A DNA stretch of 64,000 bases, taken from contig OX246744.1 in NCBI GenBank assembly GCA_945910005.1, positions 40,498,774 through 40,562,773 on the forward strand, given 5' to 3'. Of the stretch, positions 1 to 10,598 are shown piece by piece. Every line of letters begins with the position of its first letter. Positions within the stretch are counted from its first letter, which is position 1. This DNA comes from Isoperla grammatica (taxonomy: Eukaryota; Arthropoda; Insecta; Plecoptera; Perlodidae). Made by a program: the position numbers and the translations under genes. Below the pieces are notes generated by a model. That model did not search any database. It saw nothing but the letters and a program-made list of their open reading frames with translations, and had not been told where the DNA came from.

Positions 1-300
1 CTTTCTCTTAGGTTGGATCTTCCTTCAACAAAATGAACAGAACCCAGTCTTGAAAAGATAAATACAACGCGGCCTAATGGTTGCCTAGATTAGTTTCTCA
101 GAACGGAAGACAATGGAGACAGATTGTTGCTTTCTACATTAAATGTAAGTTTACGATATTGGCTCAGCAAACAGCAGGACTAAACATTTAGATAGTTTTA
201 ACTGCACATTTAGTATGATTTATGTGCAACCATGGAACAGCCACACTAAAATGTCAGACACTAACTTTAACTTACAACCTCGACGAGAGGCACTTAAAAA
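1..300. other. AT-rich sequence, nothing recognised
   Basis: No convincing coding frame, RNA gene or terminal repeat is visible. It leads into a poly-T stretch and then the minisatellite at 355. Confidence 0.5.
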
Positions 301-354
301 TTAATTAATTTATTTATTAAGTAACTTAAAAATTTGACAAAATTTTTGTTTTTT

Positions 355-855
355 TTTAGTACTTACTAATTAGTACCTTAGAACTCACTTAGTACCTTAG
401 AGCTCACTAGTCACTTAGAACCATAGTACTTACCTAGGTACCTTAGTAGTCACCTTAGTACCTTAGTACTCACGTTAGTACCTTAGTAGTCACGTTAGTA
501 CCTTAGTACTCACTTAGTATCATGGTACTCACTTAGCACCTTAGTACCCACTAGTCACTTAGTACCATAGTACTCACTTAGCACCTTAGTACTCACAAGT
601 CACTTAGTACCTTAGTACTCAGTATCATAGTACTCACTTAGCACCTTAGTACTCACTAGTCACTTAGTACCATAGTACTCACTTAGTACCTTTGTACTCA
701 CTAGTCACTTAGTACCTTAGTACTCAGTATCATAGTACTCACTTAGCACCTTAGTACTCACAAGTCACTTAGTACCATAGTACTCACCTTAGTACCTTAG
801 TACTCACCTTAGTACCTTAGTACTCACCTTAGTACCTTAGTACTCACCTCGTACT
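355..855. repeat. Minisatellite of CTTAGTACCTTAGTACTCA-type units
   Basis: Irregular tandem repeats of about 18-20 bases built from CTTAGTACC, TTAGTACTCAC and ACTAGTCACTTAG modules. The last units merge into the left edge of the segmental duplication. The matching edge of the other duplicate (55655-55710) holds only about three units, so this array expanded here or shrank there after duplication. Confidence 0.9.
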
Positions 856-1815
856 TCAGTCAACTTTATTGTTACCAAAAAGGACAGGACATAAAAACAT
901 GTACATCACAATTCTTCCAGACAGACCAGCCTAGGCCAGGCCTGGCTACAATTAATTACCCTTCAAGGAGAACAACCCAAGAGCATGTTAACGGGATAGC
1001 AAGAACGGGATTCTTTATGAAACAGGTGGTGTGAGGGAGAATGCAACAATGTCATTCGTGTCATGTACACTTTACTTGCTTAAAACATTATTTCAAGGTT
1101 ACATTTAAGGTATCAAAATTATTAATATAAAATATAAATAAACAAGCATTTTTACATTCAATATTGGGCCCAATTCGGTTAGCTAAGTTGTAAAATCTAC
1201 AAATCTACAATCTACATAGAAATTAATAATAACACAATGCACATACACTTCGTAAACACAGTTAAAAGATAATAACATTTGTTTTAAAAATTAGGAATTA
1301 AAAGCTTAAAAATAAGTTGTAAAAGTAAAGAAATTACCACTTGCACAGAAAAAAAGTCAGCATATCAGTTAAGCTAACGCAAATACAATGAGAATAATGC
1401 AATACGTGCACTCGTGGTTAATGGTCTCAAGAATACATTGTATCTAGCAGAATGATTTCAATTGAATGCATTCAATTTCTATTAACTGTCAAGATAAAGA
1501 AATATGATAAATATCTAAATTAAAATTTCACATACTTATTGAGAACACAATAAGAACAATGCAACTGTGCAATACATGCACGCACACCTTGAAAACACAG
1601 ACTCCAGTTTACATTTCATCTAGATGAATGATTATACCAATATATACAAACAATAGAGTTGATTACTAGATGGTAGTAAATAGTTGTTCAATGCGAGCAA
1701 TGTTCAACAAGGATATTAGTGGGCAGCTTGCCAGGCTGCCTAACTGATGAACACCCACCTCGGCCCGGACACAAAAAACAGAGCCAAGAACGTAACTGAA
1801 GACTTACTTGTACAC

Positions 1816-1973
1816 TTGGCCTAAGATTACCATACATATGCTTTCGTCACAGGCGATGGCACTCATAGCCAGCCAGCGAACCGCCCGAGACACAACCGCG
1901 GAAATACCGATCGCTGATTGGCTACGAACCCGTCGCCTGTGACGAAAGCATGTGTAAAGTAGTCTTGGGCCAA
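1816..1973. mobile_element. Short inverted-repeat element (MITE-like)
   Basis: The ends are imperfect inverted repeats: TTGGCCTAAGATTACCATAC at the left pairs with the complement of the right end TAGTCTTGGGCCAA, and both arms continue into ATGCTTTCGTCACAGGCG. It is about 158 bp with no coding capacity. It is missing from segmental duplicate copy B, which has an unrelated insertion at the same place. No clear TSD was found. A related fragment lies at 43476-43560. Confidence 0.7.
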
Positions 1974-2061
1974 CTATACATAGCTGGGTTTAGTATTTTC
2001 TCTGCTCCTGTCGATTGCAACGTGGTGTAACGGTATACATGTTGAAAACCAACCGCAAGGA

Positions 2062-3927
2062 TCACACTTGCAAGATGGCCACCCGACAAGTCAGATCACC
2101 GTTTTGGAGAAACGCGTCAAGAAATTCTCCCGTCACGTTCACACAGTTAGAAGAACGAAACATGTCATCGACGCTCTCGATGTCGGAACACAGGTTCTTG
2201 CGGTATGTAATGTGCACGTCTTCGTTGAGAAGCTTGAGTTTCAACCTGAACGCGTGCCTGTCCTCGGGCGCGCCCACGTACCTGACGGCCGCCCGGAACG
2301 TGCAGCCCTCCCCGTCGTACCCGCGATGTAGCGTGAACACTCTGCCGTGCGCCGCGAGCACGTCCGTGAGCAAGAGTCCGCGCCGCTGCACAAACGTGCG
2401 TGGCAGGTCGGGCCACGTCCGGTCCGCGTGGGCCGAGAGGGCGTGGCCCAGCATCGCTTCGGGCCGGCCCTTCCAACCGCCGCACGCCAGGGGACAGTCG
2501 TAGTCGCGGCGGGGACAGACCGCGCCGTGTCCCCCCAGCTCGCACGCGGGCATGCGCAGCAGGCATTCCGTGCATGGTAGCCGGATGACAGAACTCAGAC
2601 CCTCCGCGAGAAGATTCCTCCCAGCGGAGAACTGCCCGCGACACAGCGGGCAAACTGTGGTCCTGTCGTCAGACCGGCAAGCGTTACATAAGCTGTGCCC
2701 CTCGGTGCACAGGTGTATCGGTGCGCACATGACCTTGAAGCACACGGGACACTTCAGTGTTTGCATTAAGCTCTGCTCCCAGTCCGTTATGCCTTCCCCC
2801 ACCTTATCATCAATTCCTATCCCGCGCTGCGCTGAAGGTGCGACGATTGACGTGACTAACAGTAGTGAATACGTTACAGAAAAAGCCACCTGTTGAACCA
2901 CAAGCCCCGGTAACTTCGGCAACAGAGTCGCCACCGAGAGGTTATTCTTCCCCTGACCCAGTTCACCACTTGTTCCTTGGCCACACACAAACACGTCCCC
3001 TGCCTTTGTCAACACCGCAGTGTGGCGACATCCAGCGATAACCTGGGAGACAGTCTGGCCCTCGAGGCCAATCATTCTAGTGGGGGCGGATCTCTTGGTT
3101 GTGTCGCCGGTACCCAACTGACCTTGAACATTACGACCCCAAGCCCAGGTTGTCCTATCGACTCCGAGGACCACAGTGTGGTTGTAACCGCAGGACACGG
3201 CAGCCACGGCTGTTGACGGCACCGATACTCGTGTGAAGCTGGACACGCTTTCCACTGCACCAAGCCCAAGTTGACCATTGCGATTAGACCCAGCCATCAA
3301 GAGGACCCCAGAGGCCGAGACAAGAGATGTATGGCCCACGCCACACGATATGTCCACGATGGCCTCGGGGAGGTTGGGCACGCGAGTGAATGAGGATGGA
3401 TGGTTTGTATGTCCGAGTCCTAGTTGGCCCCAGTTGTTGTATCCACACACCCAGACCTCACCGCCTGTTGCAAGAACCACCGTGTGTTCTGACCCAGCAG
3501 CAACCTTCTTGATGGGCGGCAGACCGGCAACCAGGACGGGTGTGGGGGTGACACGGGTGTGACCGAGGCCAAGCTGACCCTCGTAATTCCGCCCACACGA
3601 ATACACCTCACCCTTGTCAGTGAGGAACACGGTGTATTGATATCCACAAGCAGCCTGGGTTATACTAACAGTGCTGAGAGTGTCAACAAGCCTCGGCTCA
3701 GCGACCGAGCCTTCGTTCTTCATCTGTTCTGTGTCTCGTGTTATACAGAAGGTGTAGACGCGGCCAGACTCGCAGACAACTGCAGAGTGGTGAAGACCGC
3801 AAGACACCTGAACGACGGTCTCATCTTGGGAGAACGACACAATGCTCGATCCAGCAGGCAGGCCTCCACCCAACACCAGGACACCAGGCTTGGTTATAAC
3901 GAACTGAGCGTCATCGTTCTCAGCCAT
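2062..3927 (-). CDS. RCC1-repeat/SIAH-type RING E3 ubiquitin ligase, copy A
   Basis: A 621-residue single-exon frame. Residues about 15-360 are RCC1-type blades with repeated GxNxxGQLGLGH and CGxxHT motifs, predicted to form a six- or seven-bladed beta-propeller. A C3HC4 RING follows with ligands C393, C396, C407, H411, C414, C417, C426 and C429. Next come SIAH-type zinc fingers (C452 and C455, H467-x3-C471; C478, C482, H495, H500), then a SIAH-like substrate-binding domain (about 510-621). Known SIAH proteins are cytosolic E3 ligases that send targets to the proteasome; RCC1 propellers bind proteins or chromatin. The inferred role is a propeller that selects targets for the RING. The start is the ATG at 3927, which has A at -3 and G at +4; the frame is open further upstream but has no ATG. 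The paralogue is at 57408-59270. SIAH proteins are usually about 300 residues, so the N-terminal half is the added part. No signal peptide or membrane segment is seen. Confidence 0.9.
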   Translation of the reverse strand: MAENDDAQFVITKPGVLVLGGGLPAGSSIVSFSQDETVVQVSCGLHHSAVVCESGRVYTFCITRDTEQMKNEGSVAEPRLVDTLSTVSITQAACGYQYTVFLTDKGEVYSCGRNYEGQLGLGHTRVTPTPVLVAGLPPIKKVAAGSEHTVVLATGGEVWVCGYNNWGQLGLGHTNHPSSFTRVPNLPEAIVDISCGVGHTSLVSASGVLLMAGSNRNGQLGLGAVESVSSFTRVSVPSTAVAAVSCGYNHTVVLGVDRTTWAWGRNVQGQLGTGDTTKRSAPTRMIGLEGQTVSQVIAGCRHTAVLTKAGDVFVCGQGTSGELGQGKNNLSVATLLPKLPGLVVQQVAFSVTYSLLLVTSIVAPSAQRGIGIDDKVGEGITDWEQSLMQTLKCPVCFKVMCAPIHLCTEGHSLCNACRSDDRTTVCPLCRGQFSAGRNLLAEGLSSVIRLPCTECLLRMPACELGGHGAVCPRRDYDCPLACGGWKGRPEAMLGHALSAHADRTWPDLPRTFVQRRGLLLTDVLAAHGRVFTLHRGYDGEGCTFRAAVRYVGAPEDRHAFRLKLKLLNEDVHITYRKNLCSDIESVDDMFRSSNCVNVTGEFLDAFLQNGDLTCRVAILQV

Positions 3928-4119
3928 CCTGCAACCAAACGAGATGTTGGACACAGAAGGGGACTTGAGTAAGAGTGGGGGATAAAGTGACAGACTAGTT
4001 GAATGTTTGTTAAAAGAAAGTTCAAAACTAATGTTTTTTATTAGTATTTGGTTCTTTTACGTTTAATGCTGTACGTTCGCCTAGCCTGCCGAACTCCCAA
4101 TTCTAAATTCTCATTCTAA

Positions 4120-4400
4120 ATACTAAAGCCATGACTATCAACAGTCTTCGCAATAGTCACTAGGCCACATCATTTTAACACTAGCTTATCTAGATGCAAG
4201 CACGCTGGTACAATGGCAGCAGAGACAACGGATTCATTCACCCCCCCCCCCCCCCAGGCCCTCCTTAAGCCATGATTATCAACAGTCTTCGCAATAGTCA
4301 CTAGGCCACGTCATTATAACGCGAGCTTATCTATGCAAGCACGCTGGTACACTGGCAACAGAGACAACGGATTCATTCACCCCCCTCCCCCCCCCACACC
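4120..4400. repeat. Tandem duplication of a 142-bp unit ending in poly-C
   Basis: Two copies (about 4125-4257 and 4267-4397) share AGCCATGA(C/T)TATCAACAG, CACGCTGGTACA and GGATTCATTCAC, and each ends in a long C run. They lie upstream of the copy A gene, just outside the segmental duplication. No matching pair is seen upstream of copy B. Confidence 0.85.
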
Positions 4401-4632
4401 CCCAAAAGGGGGGCATCAACCCTAAATGCGATAACCTGAGCGTGTTCGTCATAAAATTTACAGTTCAGATAGCTGTAGTGAAAAACAAAAATTTTCACAA
4501 TTTTGACTTTATTTGGGTGTTGGGTTAGACCCCTCCTTTTTCTTCTTTGAATTTACAATCCATACTCGAGTTATACTTTCCCTGAATAACCCATTTGTCA
4601 AATTTGAACAAAATCTCTGGCACTTTACTATA

Positions 4633-5115
4633 TTGTGTTTTCACGTCATATGTCTCGTCAGCGACGTCAGAATAGCCCTCGCTTCACTCATCACGTGGGA
4701 CCAGCGTGCATCACTCTTACATATATCCGCTTGCGCGTAAAAGTTCATTTATAATAATAGCAACACATCTCGATACCCTCGTTGCGTATCTGTATTGTGT
4801 TTTCACGTCATATGTCTCGTCAGCGACGTCAAAATAGCCCTCGCTTCACTCATCACGTGGGACCAACGTGCATCACTTATACATATGTCCGCTTGCGCGC
4901 ACAAGTTCATTATAATAATAGCAACACATCTCGATACCCTCGTTACGTATCTGTATTGTGTTTTCACGTCATATGTCTCATCAGCCACGTCAGAATAGCC
5001 CTCGCTTCACTCATCACGTGGGACCAACGTGCATCACTCTTACATATGTCCGCTTGCGCGCACAAGTTCATTTATAATAATAGCAACACATCTCGATACC
5101 CTCGTTACGTATCTG
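4633..5115. repeat. Three tandem copies of a 161-bp unit
   Basis: Copies begin near 4633, 4794 and 4955 with TTGTGTTTTCACGTCATATG and end with CGATACCCTCGTT(G/A)CGTATC. A fragment of the end recurs at 5252-5270. Each unit contains CATCACGTGGGACCA, with a CACGTG E-box; two of the three contain GACGTCA, close to a CRE. Whether these are regulatory is not shown. Small open frames through the array come from the unit lacking stop codons. Confidence 0.9.
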
Positions 5116-5436
5116 TATTGTGACCACTTATAAAGTTACATAATTATTAACCTCTGTCATAAACATGCCGTATAGATACGACAACAATAGATCAATTATT
5201 TAAATTATTTTTAACAATGGTTTTAATATGAATAATAATACAGTATATTTATGAACGTTGTCTCGATACCCTCGTTGCACGGCGGGATGTTAACCAAGTA
5301 CAATGCGTGCGTACGTAGTTCACTCAGTCAACCATGTCCAATTATTGAAATTGATTAGAGTCAAGCTTTGCAACAATAAATTAATTATACCAAGTAATAG
5401 GCAACCCTTGAAAACTCCACTCCTAAGCTCGCGTCT

Positions 5437-7883
5437 TTCGAGTAGTACATCTCTACAGTAGTACACCTCTACAGTAGTACATCTCTATGGTAGTACATCT
5501 CTACAGAAGTACATCTCTACAGTAGTACATCTCTACAGAAGTACATCTCTACAGTAGTACATCTCTATGGTAGTACATCTCTACAGTAGTACATCTCTAC
5601 AGTAGTACATCTCTATGGTAGTACATCTCTACAGTAGTACATCTCTAAGGTAGTACATCTCTACAGTAGTACATCTCTACAGTAGTACATCTCTACAGTA
5701 GTACATCTCTACAGTAGTACATCTCTACAGTAGTACATCTCTACAGAAGTACATCTCTACAGTAGTACATCTCTACGGTAGTACATCTCTACGGTAGTAC
5801 ATCTCTACAGTAGTACATCTCTACAGTAGGACATCTCTACAGTAGGACATCTCTACAGTAGTACATCTCTACAGTAGTACATCTCTACAGTAGGACATCT
5901 CTACAGTAGTACATCTCTACAGTAGTACATCTCTACAGTAGTACATCTCTACAGTAGGACATCTCTACAGTAGTACATCTCTACAGTAGTACATCTCTAC
6001 AGTAGTACATCTCTACAGTAGGACATCTCTACAGTAGTACATCTCTACAGTAGTACATCTCTACAGTAGTACATCTCTACAGTAGTACATCTCTACAGTA
6101 GTACACCTCTACAGTAGTACATCTCTACAGTAGTACATCTCTACGGTAGTACATCTCTACGGTAGTACATCTCTACACTAGTACACCTCTACAGTAGTAC
6201 ACCTCTACAGTAGTACATCTCTACAGTAGTACATCTCTACAGTAGTACATCTCTACAGTAGTACATCTCTACAGTAGTACATCTCTACGGTAGTACATCT
6301 CTACAGTAGTACATCTCTACAGTAGTACATCTCTACAGTAGTACATCTCTACAGTAGTACATCTCTACGGTAGTACATCTCTACAGTAGAACATCTCTAC
6401 GGTAGTACATCTCTACAGTAGTACATCTCTACAGTAGTACATCTCTACAGTAGTACATCTCTACAGTAGTACATCTCTACGGTAGTACATCTCTACAGTA
6501 GTACATCTCTACAGTAGTACATCTCTACAGTAGTACATCTCTACAGTAGTACATCTCTACAGTAGTACATCTCTACAGTAGTACATCTCTACAGTAGTAC
6601 ATCTCTACAGTAGTACATCTCTACAGTAGTACATCTCTACGGTAGTACATCTCTACAGTAGTACATCTCTACAGTAGTACATCTCTACAGTAGTACATCT
6701 CTACAGTAGTACATCTCTACAGTAGTACATCTCTACGGTAGTACATCTCTACAGTAGTACATCTCTACAGTAGTACATCTCTACAGTAGTACATCTCTAC
6801 AGTAGTACATCTCTACAGTAGTACACCTCTACGGTAGTACATCTCTACAGTAGTACATCTCTACGGTAGTACATCTCTACAGTAGTACATCTCTACAGTA
6901 GTACATCTCTACAGTAGTACATCTCTACAGTAGTACATCTCTACAGTAGTACACCTCTACGGTAGTACATCTCTACAGTAGTACATCTCTACGGTAGTAC
7001 ATCTCTACAGTAGTACATCTCTACAGTAGTACATCTCTACAGTAGTACATCTCTACGGTAGTACATCTCTACAGTAGTACATCTCTACAGTAGTACATCT
7101 CTACGGTAGTACATCTCTACAGTAGTACATCTCTACGGTAGTACATCTCTACGGTAGTACATCTCTACAGTAGTACATCTCAACAGGGGCCGGATTCACA
7201 AGAGGTCTTAACTTAGGCCTGGCCTAACTTTAGGACCACTACGCCATTGGCTGATACGGACCTACACATAGCCTCGACTCGACGTTGCTAAGAAACCCTA
7301 GTAAATAACAAACACTTGAGACAAATATTTAGGCCCGGTCTGAGTTGGTCTTATCTTTCTTCAAAGATGGTGGCCATACTTCGTTGACTTCGAAGTGTGA
7401 ACATAAATAAATATCGTTTACTTACCTTGACATACACATTTCTCTGTTTTTATATTGTGGAGGGATAAGAAAACAAAACACTAAACTTTAAAACAACGCC
7501 TTGCAATATTTTAAGTTCACTGTGATTTCCACGAAAGTAGCTATCAATTGGGCCGTGTAGTAGGCCTATCATGGATTTATAATAGCACATACGGTACAGC
7601 AGGACTTAGGACCGGTCCTAAGTTAAGACCTCTTGTGAATCCGGCCCCAGTAGTACATCTCTACAGTAGTACATCTCTACAGTAGTACATCTCTACAGTA
7701 GTACATCTCTACAGTAGTACATCTCTACAGTAGTACATCTCTACAGTAGTACATCTCTACAGTAGTACATCTCTACAGTAGTACATCTCTACAGTAGTAC
7801 ATCTCTACAGTAGTACATCTCTACAGTAGTACATCTCTACGGTAGTACATCTCTACAGTAGTACATCTCTACAGTAGTACATC
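5437..7883. repeat. 16-bp minisatellite (AGTAGTACATCTCTAC)n
   Basis: About 124 copies of a 16-base unit, about 109 before and 15 after an inserted element at 7187-7647. Variants are single substitutions (ACGGTAG, AGTAGGAC, ACACCTC, ATGGTAG) that recur at intervals, which suggests spread by unequal exchange. The repeat resumes in phase after the insertion apart from the target-site duplication, so the insertion is younger than the local array. Confidence 0.97.
7187..7647. mobile_element. Non-autonomous TIR element with CAG target duplication
   Basis: The termini are perfect inverted repeats of about 31 bp beginning GGGCCGGATTCACAAGAGGT, continuing imperfectly inward. It is flanked by direct CAG (7184-7186 and 7648-7650) inside the 16-bp minisatellite. 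The 461-bp interior has no useful coding frame. A 3-bp CWG duplication is recorded for some Harbinger-type transposons, so PIF/Harbinger is the best guess; the superfamily cannot be proved without a transposase. Confidence 0.88.
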
Positions 7884-7889
7884 GAGTAC

Positions 7890-8279
7890 ATCTAAATATT
7901 CTTTTGAGTTCAAAAGCGCGGTAACCCGAAAAGTCAAGTATGAGCCCCACTTGGAGATAATTTTGATACTGATTTTTCATGATATTTTAATTGTTTTTAT
8001 TCTATATTACAGAACCGACCAAATTTTTGTATTGTCTTTCAGCCTGTGGCTCATTTATTGGGGGGCTCTGACTCCTTGGTCCCTTTCTACACACAAGTAC
8101 CAATTGCCGCCAGTGCGCGTGCTTATAACTTGGTGCGTCTACATTTTCCTGAGAAATATCAAGAGTTGCTATTGATACCCTTATAAACCAACATATAAAA
8201 AATCACGTTAATTGTTTAGATGATATTTAGGCTTTACGTCTCATATTTTTGCCATGAGGCTAATCGCGACGATTAATTG
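7890..8279. other. Non-coding stretch with a SINE-tail fragment
   Basis: No gene is recognised. At about 8225-8275 a segment reading TTTACGTCTCATATTTTTGC and then GGCTAATCGCGACGA resembles 34890-34940. It looks like the 3' end of a minus-strand retroposon family. Confidence 0.4.
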
Positions 8280-8368
8280 TTCCCCATTCTCAGGTCCCCC
8301 TTTTCCTTTCATTAATTGTTTAGCCCAGGTCTTTAGTGAAAGGAAAAGGGGAACCTCGGAATGGGGAA
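8280..8368. repeat. Single 32-bp-stem hairpin
   Basis: The arms 8280-8311 and 8337-8368 are complementary with about three mismatches. The innermost 15 bases (CCCCTTTTCCTTTCA) pair perfectly across a 25-base loop. The size would suit a pre-miRNA-like fold or a tiny foldback element; the sequence alone does not decide. A G-rich purine tract follows at 8370-8400. Confidence 0.8.
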
Positions 8369-8784
8369 TGGGAGGAAAGGAAGGGGGGGGGGGGAAGGGA
8401 CCCGGGTCCCGGGCTTTTAAGTTTGAAAAGCGCTGCTCCAAAGGATGGAAAATTTTGATTTTCTCTTGGGACTACCCAAAACCATTTTAACACAATTTAA
8501 ACGTACCGAAAGTGGGTGTTCTGCAAGGTAGGTGAGCTTGAACTGGAAGGTCATAATCCGTGTGCATTGCCGAAACCGATTTTATTAGCCTGCATCGTAT
8601 TACACACGAGATACGAAAGGTCGAAATAAGTATTCAGTATTTGCACCTCACAGAATGAAAATATTTTGGGCTTTGGGTCAAATAACTTTTTGTTGTTGCC
8701 ACTAAGGTTTTACAAATGGTGACCTTTGAATGACCAGCCCGTAGTTGCGACTACTCTTATCTACGCTACGCTATGCTACTACTC

Positions 8785-9075
8785 TGCATGGACCGGACTA
8801 CTCCACACGGGCCGGACTAGTCTATGCGGGTCAGACTATTCTATGTTGACCGGATACTCCGCATGGACCGGACTACTCTATGCAGGCCGGACTACTCTAT
8901 GCGGGTCAGACTATTCTATGTTGACCGGATACTCCGCGTGGACCGGACTATTCTATGTTGACCGGATACTCCGCGTGGACCGGACTATTCTATGTTGACA
9001 GGATACTCCGCGTGGACCGGACTATTCTATGTTGACAGGATACTCCGCGTGGACCGGACTACTCCACATGGGCCG
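8785..9075. repeat. 37-bp minisatellite containing GGACCGGACTA
   Basis: Tandem units of about 37 bp, clearest at 8905-9060: TTCTATGTTGAC(C/A)GGATAC followed by TCCGCGTGGACCGGACTA. The left part is more degenerate and shows half-unit variants such as CACGGGCCGGACTA. The 90-residue open frame across it is repeat-derived. Confidence 0.85.
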
Positions 9076-9079
9076 GATA

Positions 9080-10598
9080 TTCGTGTTTAAAACTACCGAT
9101 CGCTTTTACTCCAAATGTACTGCTAACATTCATAATAATTTAATATCTAGGACAAGAGACTACAGTGTCTACCTTATGTACATTTGCCAATTGCATTTGA
9201 TTGTGTACAATTACCGACCTATCCAATAGGAACAAAGAACTAAAACAAACTATCTCTGTTCAGCAAGACATTGTCAACAATGACTGTTGTTGATAATGTT
9301 GGGAAGCATCTTATGAACAACTAAAGTAGAAATAGCTGGGTAATCTATGCGGCGAGTACAGAGACAAGGCAGGTGACATACAAATGTATTGGTTATGTAG
9401 TTACGTACTGTATTTTGACTTACGTGGAACGCCCCCCGCGAGACTTGCGCGACTTGGGTACGATTAGCGTATCTGGCAGGAGAATCTAGTTCAGCAATGC
9501 AGCGCTCCAATACCTGAAAAATAATACCAGCTGTCGTCAGATTTCCATCACATTATTTTAAAACTACCCTAATTATCTGTTTCGTAGGGGTGAACATTAA
9601 TGAAGATGCATATGGGAAGGTAGTGTACTCCTATATTGAGTTCCACATCCTCTCGAAGAAGTAATGCACTTGTAAGTCAACTGCAAGTGATCGACTGATT
9701 GGGAGTTGGAAGCCGAGCGCTTCGTAACGCGAGCCGGCCCTCGGGTTATCACGAGGTATGCGCATACCGTGACGTCATTGGAAGCCCACTAGTTTCCATG
9801 CAGCGATATTTTAAAACTCAATTTTTCTTAGCCAGCAGATGTCTGATCAAGCTAAATCAAATACCTAACCACGAAATTGAATATTTTTTGGTATGAATGA
9901 TGTGCCGTGTGACCGAGATAAGACAAGGACTTTAACGACCTTCAAACTTCCAATCCAATTTTGCCTTTAGCCAAGGTAACTAGGCCTACCTACAAATATT
10001 AAGGAATGTTTTATTTGTTTTTTTAACTTACCAGTAGGCCTAATACTCTAGGCCCTACTTATATATGTAGTATGTTTTATGTAGTGTATTTATAATATGT
10101 ACCTAGGCCTAGTCCTGATTATTTATCATTGTTCAATAAATTTGTAATTATAATTAGGTATCACATTGGTTCATTTATAACCATTTCTAAACTAAAGATG
10201 TTCGAAATCGAATCGAAAACACTGGAAATAAACACGTTTTGCATTGTTGCATGGGTTCTTTTGCGTGCACCGCAGCTGAAGCAGCAAACTTGCAATCTGA
10301 TTGGTCGACGCGCCTGATGCGTGTGACTGACGCGTCAGTTTGGGCTGACGCGCCCAAACGTTCTACAGTAATGGGCGCTTTAGGTATTTACTCTTAACCC
10401 TGGATATTTGTACGTACAGCTTGTGGCTAGGCTAGGCCTATGCCCTAGTGTTGGGCCAAGGGGGTAAGCCTTCGCCTTTGTACTTCCGAGTCAGTCGCTA
10501 GGCGTGGGCTTTTGTACATCTAGGCTAGGCCAGGTAAGCTGGACCCTAGTAGGCCTAGCCACAGACTGGTTGTACAAAAGTGTAGGCCTAGGCCGTAA
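9080..10598. other. Intergenic, no gene recognised
   Basis: AT-rich sequence becoming rich in TAGGCCTA-type palindromes after about 9980. Short open frames (60-78 residues) have no recognisable motif. At 10295-10365 there is a cluster of GACGCG(T/C) words. Confidence 0.5.

Larger units (their letters stand above)
855..4095. repeat. Segmental duplication, copy A
   Basis: Aligns in the same orientation with 55710-59440. Shared landmarks are CACCTCGTACTTCAGTCAAC at the left edge, the block ending GGACA(C/G)AAAAAACAGAGCC near 1770 and 56610, the whole RCC1-SIAH gene, and GTACGTTC(G/A)(C/T)CTAGCCTGC at the right edge. The two copies carry different insertions just downstream of the gene's stop codon (1816-1973 here, 56655-57321 in copy B). 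Homology is lost beyond about 4100. Confidence 0.9.

Noticed and set aside
3928..3954. Extension of the copy A gene to an upstream start (nine more residues)
   Set aside because: The codon at 3954 is GTG, not ATG. The first in-frame ATG is at 3927 in a strong context, and the same holds in copy B (59270).
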